Shown here: positions 42,569-51,428 of the stretch, one piece after another
How the letters are laid out: the number at the start of each line of letters is the position of its first letter
Numbering within the stretch: position 1 is the stretch's first letter
Program-made: the position numbers and the translations under genes
Notes under the pieces: generated by a model
Seen by the model: only the letters and a program-made list of their open reading frames with translations
What the model was told of the DNA's origin: nothing
Database searches by the model: none
DNA from: JAWKSY01 sp041402125
GTDB lineage: Bacteria > Planctomycetota > GCA-002687715 > DRQF01
Length of the DNA: 64,000 nucleotides
Assembly (NCBI GenBank): GCA_041402125.1
Contig: JAWKSY010000007.1
Location: forward strand, 1 to 64,000
Direction: 5' to 3'

Positions 42569-44265
42569 GCGCGGCGGGCCTCGAGGCCGCGCGCGAGATC
42601 CTGCGCGAGCGCTTCGGTCACGAGGACTTCCTCCCGCTCCAGGCCGCGATCGTCGAGCACGTCCTCGCGGGAGGCGACGCGCTCGTCCTCATGCCGACGG
42701 GCGCGGGAAAGTCGCTCTGCTACCAGCTCCCCGCCCTCGTCCGCCCCGGGCTCACGATCGTCCTCTCGCCCCTCATCGCCCTGATGCAGGATCAGGTCGA
42801 GGCCCTCGAACGGAAGGGCGTTCCGGCGACCTACATCAACTCCTCGCTCGGCGCCGCCGAACGCGAACGTCGCCTGCGGGAGGTGGAGGAGGGGAAGCAC
42901 CGCCTCCTCTACGTCACTCCGGAGCGCTTCCGTCAGGAGGCCTTCCGTCGCGCGATCGCGCGCTGCGAGATCGCGATGCTCGCCGTCGACGAGGCGCACT
43001 GCATCTCGTCCTGGGGGCACGATTTCCGCCCCGACTACGGCCGCGTCGGGCGCATCCGCGACGCGCTCGGTCGGCCTCCGACGATCGCGTTGACCGCGAC
43101 CGCGACGCCGGCGACGCAGGGCGACATCCTCGAGGTGCTCGGCATCCCGGAGGCCCGGGTCTTCCACGCCGGCATCGAGCGGCCGAACCTGCACGTTGCC
43201 GTGCGCCGGGTCGCGGACGACGAGGAACGGACGGAGCGGATCCTCGAGATCGCGCTCGGGCGGCGCGGACCCGGGATCGTCTACGTCTCGCTCATCCGCG
43301 ATCTGGAGCGGCTCGAGGAGCGCATCCGGCGCGCGGGTCGCGTCCCCTTGCGGTACCACGGCAAGATGTCGCCCGACGAGCGACGTCGCGCGCTGCGCGA
43401 GTTCATCGCCTCGCCCGACGCGATCGTGCTCGCCACGAACGCCTTCGGCATGGGAGTCGACAAGCCCGACATCCGCTTCATCCTGCACGCCCAGATCCCG
43501 GGCTCGCTCGAGTCCTACTACCAGGAGATCGGGCGGGCCGGCCGCGACGGCGAGCCGTCCTACTGCGAACTGCTCTACCTCGAAGAGGATCTCATGATCC
43601 AGAAGCAGTTCGTCGAGTGGTCGAATCCGGGGCCGGAGTTCCTGCGCCAGCAGTACGAGCTCATGCGCGCCAAGGGCGACGATCTCTACGCCTTCGACGT
43701 CGATCACTTCCGGGAGACCCTGCTGCTCAAGAACCGTCAGGACGGTCGTCCCGAGACGGTGATCGCGCTGTTGCGCGCCGAGGGCATCGTCACCGGCGAC
43801 TTCGAGGACGGGGACCTCACCCTGCGCCGGGAGCTCGAGCCCGGTGAGGAGGAGCGGATCTGCGATGCAGGCAAGCGGAGGCGGGATCTCGAGCGCCTGC
43901 TCGAGATCGTGACCTACGCGAACGACGAGGTGTGCCGCCGCCGGCGACTCGACCGCTACTTCGGCCTCGAAGAGCGCGAGCGCTGCGGCAACTGCGATCG
44001 TTGTCGGGATTCCGGGGCGGCCCTGGCCGATCTCGCTCCCTTCTCCGCCGACGCGACCGCCGACGCGACCCCGCCTCGGGCCTCCGACGAGGAGGAGGCT
44101 CCGGTGCATCGCGGTGACTGGCTCCTGATCGACCGACGGCACCACGTTCACGTCCGTCGGGTCGAACGCCGTCCGAAGGGCTTCTCGATCGAGGCCGAGA
44201 GCGCCGGCGACCTCACGGTCCGCCGCTACGACCTCTGGCGCACGCGCTGGAAGAAGCTCACGTGA
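42565..44265 (+). CDS. recQ: RecQ-family ATP-dependent DNA helicase
   Basis: 566 residues. Walker A PTGAGKSLCYQLPAL (about 44), DEAH box with the RecQ aromatic loop VDEAHCISSWGHDFRP (about 142), SLTATAT-like LTATATP, and motif VI QEIGRAGRDGEPS. The RQC zinc site uses Cys at about 456, 478, 481 and 484 (CRRRR...CGNCDRC). No HRDC domain; the last ~85 residues form an Ala/Asp linker and a small basic domain (HHVHVRRVERRPKGFS). It unwinds 3'-tailed DNA in recombination repair. GTG start overlaps the upstream stop (GTGA), and its own stop overlaps yqgE the same way. Confidence 0.95.
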   Translation: MSAAGLEAAREILRERFGHEDFLPLQAAIVEHVLAGGDALVLMPTGAGKSLCYQLPALVRPGLTIVLSPLIALMQDQVEALERKGVPATYINSSLGAAERERRLREVEEGKHRLLYVTPERFRQEAFRRAIARCEIAMLAVDEAHCISSWGHDFRPDYGRVGRIRDALGRPPTIALTATATPATQGDILEVLGIPEARVFHAGIERPNLHVAVRRVADDEERTERILEIALGRRGPGIVYVSLIRDLERLEERIRRAGRVPLRYHGKMSPDERRRALREFIASPDAIVLATNAFGMGVDKPDIRFILHAQIPGSLESYYQEIGRAGRDGEPSYCELLYLEEDLMIQKQFVEWSNPGPEFLRQQYELMRAKGDDLYAFDVDHFRETLLLKNRQDGRPETVIALLRAEGIVTGDFEDGDLTLRRELEPGEEERICDAGKRRRDLERLLEIVTYANDEVCRRRRLDRYFGLEERERCGNCDRCRDSGAALADLAPFSADATADATPPRASDEEEAPVHRGDWLLIDRRHHVHVRRVERRPKGFSIEAESAGDLTVRRYDLWRTRWKKLT

Positions 44266-44837
44266 CCTCGCCCGCCGAGTTCCGATCCCTCGCGGGACGT
44301 CTCCTCGTCGCCCGCTCCGACCTGCGTGACCCGAACTTCGATCGCGCGGTCATCCTGATCTGCGAGCACACGCCGCAGGGCGCTTTCGGCCTCGTGCTGA
44401 ATCAGCCGACGCGACACCTCCTCGCCTCGGCGCTCGGCGGCGTGGTCGCCGGTCTCGAGACCTGTTCGGACGCTCTCCACCGCGGGGGGCCGGTCCAGCC
44501 CGAGGCGGTCTTCTACCTCCACGATCGTCCGGAGACGGAGGAGGTCACGGCCGCGCCCGGGGTCGCCTTCGGGGGCGACGTGTCGGGGCTCGAGGCCCTG
44601 CTCGCGGCGCTCGCCGGGGACTCGCCGCCGCGGCGGCGCTTCTTCCTCGGCTACTCGGGATGGGGGGCGGGACAGCTCGACGGCGAGATGCGGCAGGAAG
44701 CCTGGATCGATGCGCCGGCCACTCCGGACCTGGTCTTCGAACCGGCGGAGGAGCGTCTGTGGGCGCGGGTGCTGGAATCCCTCGGCGGACGTTGGGCGCT
44801 CATGGCGCGCACACCGCGCGATCCGGGCCTCAACTGA
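44262..44837 (+). CDS. YqgE/AlgH family protein
   Basis: 191 residues. GRLLVARSDLRDPNFDRAV, FGLVLNQPT, GGPVQPEAVFYLH, FFLGYSGWGAGQLDGE and WIDAPATPDLVF all follow the UPF0301/AlgH family order. Biochemical role unknown. GTG start overlaps the recQ stop (GTGA), so it is the last member of a three-gene unit. Confidence 0.9.
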   Translation: MTSPAEFRSLAGRLLVARSDLRDPNFDRAVILICEHTPQGAFGLVLNQPTRHLLASALGGVVAGLETCSDALHRGGPVQPEAVFYLHDRPETEEVTAAPGVAFGGDVSGLEALLAALAGDSPPRRRFFLGYSGWGAGQLDGEMRQEAWIDAPATPDLVFEPAEERLWARVLESLGGRWALMARTPRDPGLN

Positions 44838-44885
44838 GCGGAGGAGCGTGAGCCGGACGGGCTCGAGGCGGGCGGGAATCGGTCG

Positions 44886-44914
44886 CGCGCCGTCCCGTCG
44901 AGGGGGACGGCGCG
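44886..44914. terminator. Bidirectional hairpin between yqgE and rpmG
   Basis: 11-bp perfect stem (44886-44896 with 44904-44914) in the 87-bp gap between convergent genes. Confidence 0.65.
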
Positions 44915-44924
44915 GCGGTCGCGA

Positions 44925-45098
44925 CTACTTGCGGACTTCCTTGTGCAGCGTGTGACGCCGCAGCCTCGGGCAGTACTTCTTGATCTGAAGCGCGCCTTCC
45001 ATGTTGTTCTTGTTGCGCGAGACCCGGTAGTTCAGGTCGCCGGTCTCGGTGCACTTCAGCCACACGTACTCGCGGGCGAGCGACTTCTTCTTGGCCAT
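44925..45098 (-). CDS. rpmG: Ribosomal protein bL33
   Basis: 57 residues: MAKKKSLAREYVWLKCTE, YRVSRNKNN and KKYCPRLRRHTLHKE are the bL33 pattern. Zinc-ribbon bL33 has four Cys as two CxxC pairs; this one keeps only the first of each (C16, C43), so it cannot hold zinc in the usual way and is a partial C-minus form. Part of the 50S E-site region. Promoter region upstream at 45099-45200. Confidence 0.93.
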   Translation of the reverse strand: MAKKKSLAREYVWLKCTETGDLNYRVSRNKNNMEGALQIKKYCPRLRRHTLHKEVRK

Positions 45099-45199
45099 GG
45101 CCGTTCTCCGTCTGCGCCGCCCCGGTCCGAGGGGACCGGTCGGGCCCCCCATTCTTACCAATCCGGGGAGACTCACAAGGTCGGGCCCGACAAGGGGCC

Positions 45200-45228
45200 T
45201 TGTTTTGTAACTCCCTTCTTTCAATAAT
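45200..45228 (+). promoter_or_regulatory. Sigma-70-like promoter for the 45285 lipoprotein gene
   Basis: TTGTTT (45200-45205), 17-nt spacer, AATAAT (45223-45228) in a locally AT-rich stretch unusual for this genome, 57 nt before the start codon. The minus strand of the same stretch may serve rpmG. Confidence 0.45.
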
Positions 45229-45284
45229 CTTACATCGTGGGTCGGCACGGCGTCGGCCCGGGGGGACAGCGGAGGACCATCCGG

Positions 45285-46001
45285 ATGGCCGCAACTCGAT
45301 TCTGCTCCCTCGGATCCGTCGTGCTCACCCTCGCCGCGGTCCTCGTGCTCGCGGCGTGCGACGGCCGGCCGGAGAAGGCCGACAAGGGGCCGTCGACCGA
45401 CCCGGGCGCGGCGACCCGAGGGCCGGACGCGGTGGCGACCGAGCTCCGGACCGCCTTCGTGGCGCGCGACTGGGCCGGGGTGTCCGGACTGGCGCAGGGC
45501 GAACTGCAGGCCCTCTTCGAGGCTCTCGTCGCTCGCCGCGAGCTGAACCGGCGGGTCGAGTCCGCTTTTCTCGCCGCCTATCCCGAGCTCACGCCGGAGG
45601 TCTTCCGGCGCCATCTGGACCTCGACATCGACCCCCGGATCTTCGGTCAGCTGGAGGCCTTCGAGATCGACGGCCGGCTCCCCGGCGAGGCTCCCGATGC
45701 CCGGACGTATCAGCTCCGCGCGCTGGATCCCTACCGACGGCAGGTCTACGGGCAGCTCCACGTCGCGCGCGGCGACGACGGCATCTGGCGCGCGACCTCC
45801 CTCACGGGATTGAAGGACGGATTCGGCCCGAAGATCCGGATCACGGTCTCCAACTGGAACGCGTCCATCGGATACGCGGCCGACCACTACCTGCCGAAGC
45901 TCGCGAGCCGGCGACCCGAGGCCTGGCTCGACGCCGTGACGGAGTTCGCCCAGATCGCCCAGAAGTTCGGGGAAGTCGAAGGCGAGAAGCAGGGAGGCTG
46001 A
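45285..46001 (+). CDS. Lipoprotein of unknown function
   Basis: 238 residues. Lipobox VLAACDG (Cys about 26), a low-complexity linker, then an all-alpha/beta ~190-residue domain without a motif I recognise (FRRHLDLDIDPRIFGQLEAF, YGQLHVARGDDGIWRATS, a SnoaL/NTF2-like flavour at most). GGAGG 9 nt before ATG 45285 sets the start. Its TGA (45999-46001) shares its last base with palindromic element copy 3. Confidence 0.75.
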   Translation: MAATRFCSLGSVVLTLAAVLVLAACDGRPEKADKGPSTDPGAATRGPDAVATELRTAFVARDWAGVSGLAQGELQALFEALVARRELNRRVESAFLAAYPELTPEVFRRHLDLDIDPRIFGQLEAFEIDGRLPGEAPDARTYQLRALDPYRRQVYGQLHVARGDDGIWRATSLTGLKDGFGPKIRITVSNWNASIGYAADHYLPKLASRRPEAWLDAVTEFAQIAQKFGEVEGEKQGG

Positions 46002-46118
46002 GAGTCCGTGAAGATAACCCGGCCGGCTTCGACCGGCGGCAACGGCGCGGGGCTTCGTCATGCCTCCGCGCCCGACGGGGGCTCGCGCGGTCTCGGGCCG
46101 ACGAGGGGATGAAGTCTC
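46001..46118 (+). repeat. MITE-like palindromic element, copy 3 (shorter, diverged)
   Basis: Starts AGAGTCCGTGAAGATAACCC and contains GGCTTCGACCGGC and CGCGGTCTCGGGCCGACG as in copies 1 and 2, but lacks the ~40-bp central block and has a degraded right end. Same orientation to the upstream gene as the other two. A further fragment (CATCCCCGCGTCGGCCCGA) is at 48418-48436, after the response-regulator gene. Confidence 0.75.
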
Positions 46119-46152
46119 GGGCTCCGGGGCGTCGTCCGGCGTGGAGGAGATC

Positions 46153-46896
46153 ATGAGCGACACCGTCCCTCGGAACACGGAGGTCTCTCCGACGGCCCGC
46201 ACGCTGTGGTTCCTGGCCGCGATCGTCGCGCTCCTGCTCGCGGGCGCTCTCTTCGTGGCCATCGGCCTCGGCCGGTCCTGGATCGCCGAGGTCGAGGCGG
46301 GCGACGGCGTCGTCTCTCCGGCCCGGATCGCCGAGCTGAAGCGTCAGGTCGAGCGCAGTCGTGCCGCGCATCCCGAGTCCATCGATCCGGCCTTCGAGCG
46401 CTCGCTGATCGGGACGACGTTGAAGTCGATGCCCTGGCGAGAGTACCGGCGGCTGCCCGCGGGCCGGCGCCTCGACGCCGCGGCCGAGGTCCTGCGCTGG
46501 TCCGCGCTCGCCGCGGCGCTGGCGGCCTTCCTCGTCGCCTTCGGCGTGGAGCGCGCCCGCTGGTTCGTCCTCCTCGCGGCGCTCGTCGTGATCGGGGCCT
46601 TCGGCTTCGGAGCCCACACCGCCGCCGTCGAGGGGGCGCGCCTGGTCAACGGCATCGTCTCCGACTTCGTCGCCCGCCGTGAGGAGATCGGGGCCGCCGT
46701 CGGCTATCGCGCCCCCTTCGGCGGGCGCGGCCCGCTCCGTCCCGAGGACGCGCGGCGCATCGCGGTGGTGCTCTTCCTTCTCTCCTTGCCCTGGCAGTTC
46801 GGCGCCGCCCTGGCCGCGCTGGGCGTCCGCCGCCCGGTCCGTCCGGTCGCGGGGAACGTCGGGTCGGTTCGTCTCGATGCGGGAGCCCGTCCATGA
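46153..46896 (+). CDS. Multi-pass membrane protein of unknown function
   Basis: 247 residues. Helices near 17-39, 116-134, 138-157 and 200-220; a ~75-residue hydrophilic loop between the first two has EAGDGVVSPARIAELKRQ. No family recognised. GGAGGAGA before ATG 46153. The stop overlaps the next gene by ATGA, so the two are probably one functional unit. Confidence 0.75.
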   Translation: MSDTVPRNTEVSPTARTLWFLAAIVALLLAGALFVAIGLGRSWIAEVEAGDGVVSPARIAELKRQVERSRAAHPESIDPAFERSLIGTTLKSMPWREYRRLPAGRRLDAAAEVLRWSALAAALAAFLVAFGVERARWFVLLAALVVIGAFGFGAHTAAVEGARLVNGIVSDFVARREEIGAAVGYRAPFGGRGPLRPEDARRIAVVLFLLSLPWQFGAALAALGVRRPVRPVAGNVGSVRLDAGARP

Positions 46897-47576
46897 GAGT
46901 CGCCGTCCTCGTCCTCGCCCTGACCCTCGGCGCCTGCGCCTCGCCCTCCGAGCCGCTCACCGACCACGATCGGCGCGGCACGGTCCTCCTCCGCGAGGGG
47001 AAGGTCGAGGAAGCGCGCGAGGCCTTTCTCCAGGGGGCGCACGCCGGCGATGACCGCTACACCTCCTGGATCGGCATCGCCCACTGCGAGGCGCGTCTCG
47101 GTCGCTCCGTCGCCTTCGAGAACGCGGCGCTCCGCGCCACCGCGAACGCGCCGAGAGATCCCCGGGCCTGGGATCGGCTCGGGAGGATGTACGTCCAGGC
47201 GGCCGAGCGATTCCGGGCCACGCCCCGGTCCCATCACTACGCGGGGCTGGGCGTCGAGTACCTCCGGAGGGTCTTCGCGACCGAACCGGAGACCCGGGAT
47301 CTCCCCTACAACCTCGGGCTCGGGCTCTCGCTGGCCCAGGACGACGCGACGGCGGCGGTGATGCTCGAGGAGGCCCACCGTCGGGATCCGCGGCGTGTCG
47401 ACGTAACCAACGTCTACATAGGGGTCTTGCGGCGCACCGGGAACGCCGCGAAACTCCGGGAGGTCCTCGGGGCGAGATCCGACCGGGAGGCCTGGCCGGC
47501 GTCGTGGCGCGAGGCCTGGGATTGGGCCGAAAGCCGAGAGGTGGGAGGCGTTCACCAACCGCGGCCGAACCGGTAG
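46893..47576 (+). CDS. TPR-repeat lipoprotein
   Basis: 227 residues. Lipobox LTLGACAS (Cys about 15), then helix pairs of the TPR kind (RRGTVLLREGKVEEAREAF, WIGIAHCEARLG, AWDRLGRMYVQAAERF, YNLGLGLSLAQDDATAAVML). A periplasmic adaptor or assembly role is common for such proteins. Coupled to the membrane protein gene by ATGA. Confidence 0.8.
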   Translation: MRVAVLVLALTLGACASPSEPLTDHDRRGTVLLREGKVEEAREAFLQGAHAGDDRYTSWIGIAHCEARLGRSVAFENAALRATANAPRDPRAWDRLGRMYVQAAERFRATPRSHHYAGLGVEYLRRVFATEPETRDLPYNLGLGLSLAQDDATAAVMLEEAHRRDPRRVDVTNVYIGVLRRTGNAAKLREVLGARSDREAWPASWREAWDWAESREVGGVHQPRPNR

Positions 47577-47682
47577 GATGCGGCCACCCGAAGCCGTGTG
47601 ACGACGTGACCCGCGCGTCCGATCGAAACGAGAGAACGACGAGGAAGCGCAGTCGCTCCGACGGAGCGCATGACGCCGTGCG

Positions 47683-48405
47683 ATGACATTGCGAATGGTG
47701 GAACGAATCAAGGAAACGATCCTGCTCGTCGAGGACGAACCCGACGTCGCGCAGGTCATCCGCATGAATCTGGAGCGCAGCGGCTACGTCGTCGACTGGT
47801 GCACGAGTGGTGAGGAAGCGCTCGAGCGCGTCGGCCGCGGCGGCGTCGATCTCGCCCTGCTCGACATCGTCCTGCCCGGCGGGCTCGACGGGCGCGACGT
47901 CTGCCGGAGCATCCGGGCGGACGCCGAGAACGCGAAGATGCCGGTGATCATGCTCACCTCGCTCACCGAGGAGACGAACATCGTCATCGGACTCGGAGCC
48001 GGCGCGGACGACTACGTGCGCAAGCCCTTCTCCGGTCTCGAGCTCGTGGCGCGAGTCAAGGCCGCCCTCCGCCGCACGCGCGGACAGCGCGAGGGCGATG
48101 CGTCGCGTCGCGAGGCGCCGCTCACGGTGGGGGAGCTGTCGCTCGATCCGAAGCGTCACGCGGTGACGATCTCCGGCGAGACGGTCGGGCTCACGCTGGC
48201 CGAGTTCCGCCTGCTGCACCACCTGATGGCGCACGAGGGGCGCGCCTTCACGCGCCAGGAGCTCCTCGGGCAAATCGTGGGCGAGGGCGTGCAGGTGATC
48301 GAACGCAACGTCGACGTCCACGTCCGGAACCTGCGCCGCAAGATCGGCGACTACGCGAACAACGTCGTCACGGTGCGGGGAGTGGGGTACCGCTTCGACG
48401 GCTGA
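47683..48405 (+). CDS. OmpR/PhoB-family response regulator, orphan
   Basis: 240 residues. Receiver domain with acidic pocket LLVEDEPDV (about 15-23), phosphorylated Asp in LALLDIVLP (about 61), Thr in MLTSLTEE and Lys in VRKPFSG (about 113). The winged-helix DNA-binding domain (about 150-238) has LTLAEFRLLHHLM, FTRQELL, VDVHVRNLRRKIG and VRGVGYRF. No histidine kinase is adjacent. Start at ATG 47683 or 47695; no clear ribosome site distinguishes them. Confidence 0.92.
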   Translation: MTLRMVERIKETILLVEDEPDVAQVIRMNLERSGYVVDWCTSGEEALERVGRGGVDLALLDIVLPGGLDGRDVCRSIRADAENAKMPVIMLTSLTEETNIVIGLGAGADDYVRKPFSGLELVARVKAALRRTRGQREGDASRREAPLTVGELSLDPKRHAVTISGETVGLTLAEFRLLHHLMAHEGRAFTRQELLGQIVGEGVQVIERNVDVHVRNLRRKIGDYANNVVTVRGVGYRFDG

Positions 48406-48489
48406 GCGTCGGGTCCGCCATCCCCGCGTCGGCCCGAAGCCGGCGCGGTCGATGCCGCCCGGAGCCCGTGGAGACGTCCTCCCGCGTCC

Positions 48490-49428
48490 TCAGTAGCCGC
48501 AGAGCTCCTTGAACAGGCAGCTCCTGCAGGTCTCCTCCTCGTCGAGCCGCGGGAAGTACCGATCGAGGTCCTCCTGCGGCTCGTTGCGCGCCGGGTCGGC
48601 GAGGAGCGACTCCATCTCCTCGAAGTCGGCGCGGATGGCGTCCTCCATCCCGGCCAGCCGCTCGGCGTCGCACGGATACTCCTTCACGAGATCGTCCGCG
48701 AGATAGAAGCCGAAGAGGCGGATGCGGTCCGGCGCGAAGCCCCAGCGGTCGCGAGCGTTCAGGGCGTAGGACAGGAGCTGCATCTCGTCGTTGGGGTTCG
48801 CTCGCCCGGTCTTCCAGTCCCAGATCTCGCAGGTTCCGTCCGCGGTGCGGCGCGCGAAATCGGGGAGGGCCCAGAGCGTCCGGCCGTCGAGCTTCAGCTT
48901 GCTCGCGTCGTCGAAGGACGGGCCCTCGTCGACCGCGAGCCAGCGGTCGGGGTCGTCCGCGCGGAGGTCGCGGTAGAGCTCGCTCGCGAGGAAGTTCTCG
49001 ACGCAGCGCGCGGCCTTCCGCCCGAGGTTCTTGAGCGTGTCGCGGTCGGGCTTCATGCCCGGGTAGTAGAGCTCGAAGACCGGGGGGTGGTCCTTGAGCG
49101 AGCGGCGCCACAGTTCCTTCTCCGCGTCGGTCCAGACCTTCGAGAGGAGGTCGCGCCGGACGTGGTCGGCGGGGTCGGCCAGCCGCAGCTCTCCGTGGTC
49201 GCGGAGATCCTCCAGCACGTGCTTGATCGCCTCGTGCACGGCGTTGCCGCAGAGCATCGGGAGGTTGGTCATCTTCGTGAAGAAGTAGGCCTTCTGAGAG
49301 AGCGGGTCCGCGTCCCAGCCCCAGCCGCCCCACTTCAGGTAGTACTGGTAGTAGTACTGGCGGCGGCAGGTGCGGAGCATCGAGATGCGGCTCCGCGACC
49401 AGGACAGCTCGTTGACCAGTTTCGCCAT
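48490..49428 (-). CDS. PD-(D/E)XK nuclease, Cas4/AddB-like with a 4-Cys iron-sulfur site
   Basis: 312 residues. N-terminal LSWSRSRISMLRTCRRQYYYQYY, central acidic and WDWKTGR (D-x-K-type catalytic triad, about 220), QLLSYAL helix, and C-terminal TCRSCLFKELCGY. One early and three late Cys is the 4Fe-4S arrangement of Cas4, AddB and Dna2 nucleases. No cas genes, repeats or AddA/helicase neighbour, so it is a stand-alone member (PDDEXK_1-like). Likely DNA end processing or repair. Start ATG 49426-49428. Confidence 0.85.
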   Translation of the reverse strand: MAKLVNELSWSRSRISMLRTCRRQYYYQYYLKWGGWGWDADPLSQKAYFFTKMTNLPMLCGNAVHEAIKHVLEDLRDHGELRLADPADHVRRDLLSKVWTDAEKELWRRSLKDHPPVFELYYPGMKPDRDTLKNLGRKAARCVENFLASELYRDLRADDPDRWLAVDEGPSFDDASKLKLDGRTLWALPDFARRTADGTCEIWDWKTGRANPNDEMQLLSYALNARDRWGFAPDRIRLFGFYLADDLVKEYPCDAERLAGMEDAIRADFEEMESLLADPARNEPQEDLDRYFPRLDEEETCRSCLFKELCGY

Positions 49429-49522
49429 TCCCCGCTCCCCTCCTCGGTCGAAGTCGCGGGACATGATAACAGGGGGGGTGGGGAACCGCGTCCGACCGCG
49501 GCGCCCGGAAGAGGAGGAAGCC

Positions 49523-50083
49523 GTGAGCGAGTCCCCGAGGCCCCGTCGCGACAACACCGTCCTCGTCGTCGTCGACCTGCAGGAGCGCCTGCTCCCCGTG
49601 ATGCGCGAGCGCGAGCGCCTCGTCGCGCGGGTCGGGCTCGCGATCGACGGCGCCCGCGCCCTGGGGATCCCGATCCTCGCGACCGAGCAGAATCCGCGCG
49701 GACTCGGACCCACCGACCCCGACCTCGCGAGGCGCCTCGAGGCGCCGCCGCTGGCGAAGTCGACCTTCTCCTGCTTCGGCGCGCCCGGATTCGCCGAGGC
49801 GCTCCGGGATCGCGAGGCGGAGGTGATCGCCCTCTGCGGCATCGAGTCCCACATCTGCGTGCAGGCCACCGCGCTGGACGCGCTCGACCGGGGCTACGGG
49901 GTGCTGCTGCTCGAGGACGCGATGTCGACGCGGCTCGGGTCCACCGGGCCGGCCGGGATCGCCCGGATGCGCCAGGAGGGCGCGCGCTCCTCCAGCGCGG
50001 AGGGGTTCCTCTTCGAGATGATGGCGGGCGCGGACGATGCAGCCTTCCGGTCGATCCTTGCCCTCGTGCGTGAGGTGAGCTGA
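49523..50083 (+). CDS. Isochorismatase-family cysteine hydrolase
   Basis: 186 residues from GTG 49523 with GAGGAGG 7 nt upstream. LVVVDLQERLL (catalytic Asp about 18), the Lys in LAKSTFSCFG, and CGIESHICVQATALDAL with the nucleophilic Cys. The YcaC/hydrolase subgroup acts on amides; substrate unknown. Only 3 nt separate it from the thioesterase gene. Confidence 0.88.
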   Translation: MSESPRPRRDNTVLVVVDLQERLLPVMRERERLVARVGLAIDGARALGIPILATEQNPRGLGPTDPDLARRLEAPPLAKSTFSCFGAPGFAEALRDREAEVIALCGIESHICVQATALDALDRGYGVLLLEDAMSTRLGSTGPAGIARMRQEGARSSSAEGFLFEMMAGADDAAFRSILALVREVS

Positions 50084-50086
50084 GCC

Positions 50087-50551
50087 ATGGACGGACCTTT
50101 TCGCTGGCAGCGGCCGCTCGCGTTCGGCGACGTCGACTGGGCGGGCATCCTCTACTACCCCCGGTTCCTCCACTACTGCCACCTCGCCTTCGAGGACTTC
50201 ATGGGGGAGGTCGCGGGCCTCTCCTACGCGCGATTCCTCGGCGAGCTCCGGCGCGGCTTTCCCGCCGTGCGGGTCGAGGTCGACTACCGTCGCCCCTTCC
50301 GCTACGGCGACGTCATGACGATGGAGATCGGCGTCCTCGCGATCGGGGATCGCTCGCTCCGGCTCCGCTACCGCGCGGGCGTGGGGGACGGCGAGATCCA
50401 CGCGGAGGCCGTCATCACCACCGCCCTGGTCGACATGGACCGCTTCCGGTCGACGCCCGTGACGCCCGAGCTCCGGGCCGCCCTGGAGCGCCACCGCGTC
50501 CCCGACGAGGGGACTCCGGACGGGGTTCCCCCGTCCGATGCGGCTCCATAG
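50087..50551 (+). CDS. Hotdog-fold acyl-CoA thioesterase
   Basis: 154 residues of 4-hydroxybenzoyl-CoA thioesterase type: FGDVDWAGILYYPRFLHY has the catalytic Asp; VEVDYRRPFRYGDVMTM is the beta-sheet. Hydrolyses an unknown acyl-CoA. Follows the isochorismatase-like gene by 3 nt and precedes an SDR by 62 nt. Confidence 0.88.
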   Translation: MDGPFRWQRPLAFGDVDWAGILYYPRFLHYCHLAFEDFMGEVAGLSYARFLGELRRGFPAVRVEVDYRRPFRYGDVMTMEIGVLAIGDRSLRLRYRAGVGDGEIHAEAVITTALVDMDRFRSTPVTPELRAALERHRVPDEGTPDGVPPSDAAP

Positions 50552-50613
50552 AATCGAGGATCGGGCCGCCTCGCCGCGGTCCGCAACCGGTACGGCGAAG
50601 GCGAGGTGACGGC

Positions 50614-51405
50614 ATGAAGGACGGTGGGGACGGAAAGATGACGGAGCGACTCGACTTCTCCGGGGCGAAGGTCTTCGTCACCGGCGGCACGCGCGGAATC
50701 GGGCGGGCGACCGCCCTCGAGTTCGCCAAGTCCGGCGCCCAGGTCGCGATCAACTTCCTCCGCAACCGCCAGTCGGCCGAGGAGACCCTGCGCGAGCTCG
50801 AGGCCCACGGCAGCGGCCACATGCTGGTGAAGGGGAACGTCGCCGACGCGGAGAAGGTCGCCGGCATGTACGACCTCATCGGCGAGGCCTGGGGCGGGCT
50901 CGACATCCTCGTCTCGAACGCGGCGTCCGGCGTCCTCAAGCCCGCGATGGAGATGACGGCCAAGCACCTCGAGTGGACGATGACCATCAACGCGATGGCC
51001 CTCCTGCCGCTGGCGCAGCAGGCCGTCCGTCTGATGGAGGGGCGCGGCGGCGGCAAGATCGTCGCGGTGTCCTCGCTCGGCGCGACGCGCGCCCTGCCGA
51101 ACTACTTCGCGGTCGGCGCCTCGAAGGGGGCGCTCGAGAGCATGATCCGTCACCTGATGATGGAGCTCGCGCCGCGGGGCATCAACGTGAACGCGGTCTC
51201 GGGCGGACTCGTCGAGACCGACGCGCTGACCCACTTCCCGAACCGCGACGAGATGCTCGGCGGCGCGCGCGACCGCACGCCCTCCGGTCGCCTCACCACG
51301 CCGCTCGACATCGCGAACGCGGTGCTCTTCCTCTGCAGCCGCTACGCCGATCAGGTCCACGGACAGACCCTCGTCATCGACGGCGGATCCTCGGTCCTCG
51401 CCTGA
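50614..51405 (+). CDS. SDR oxidoreductase of the FabL/enoyl-reductase type
   Basis: 263 residues. TGGTRGIGRA (about 22-31), NAASG, VSSLGA, and an active-site YFAVGASK with Tyr and Lys separated by six residues rather than three, the FabI/FabL enoyl-ACP reductase spacing. A FabL-like enoyl reductase is favoured over a ketoreductase. The second ATG at 50638 is an equally good start. Confidence 0.85.
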   Translation: MKDGGDGKMTERLDFSGAKVFVTGGTRGIGRATALEFAKSGAQVAINFLRNRQSAEETLRELEAHGSGHMLVKGNVADAEKVAGMYDLIGEAWGGLDILVSNAASGVLKPAMEMTAKHLEWTMTINAMALLPLAQQAVRLMEGRGGGKIVAVSSLGATRALPNYFAVGASKGALESMIRHLMMELAPRGINVNAVSGGLVETDALTHFPNRDEMLGGARDRTPSGRLTTPLDIANAVLFLCSRYADQVHGQTLVIDGGSSVLA

Positions 51406-51428
51406 TCCCGGACGCGACCCCCCAAACG

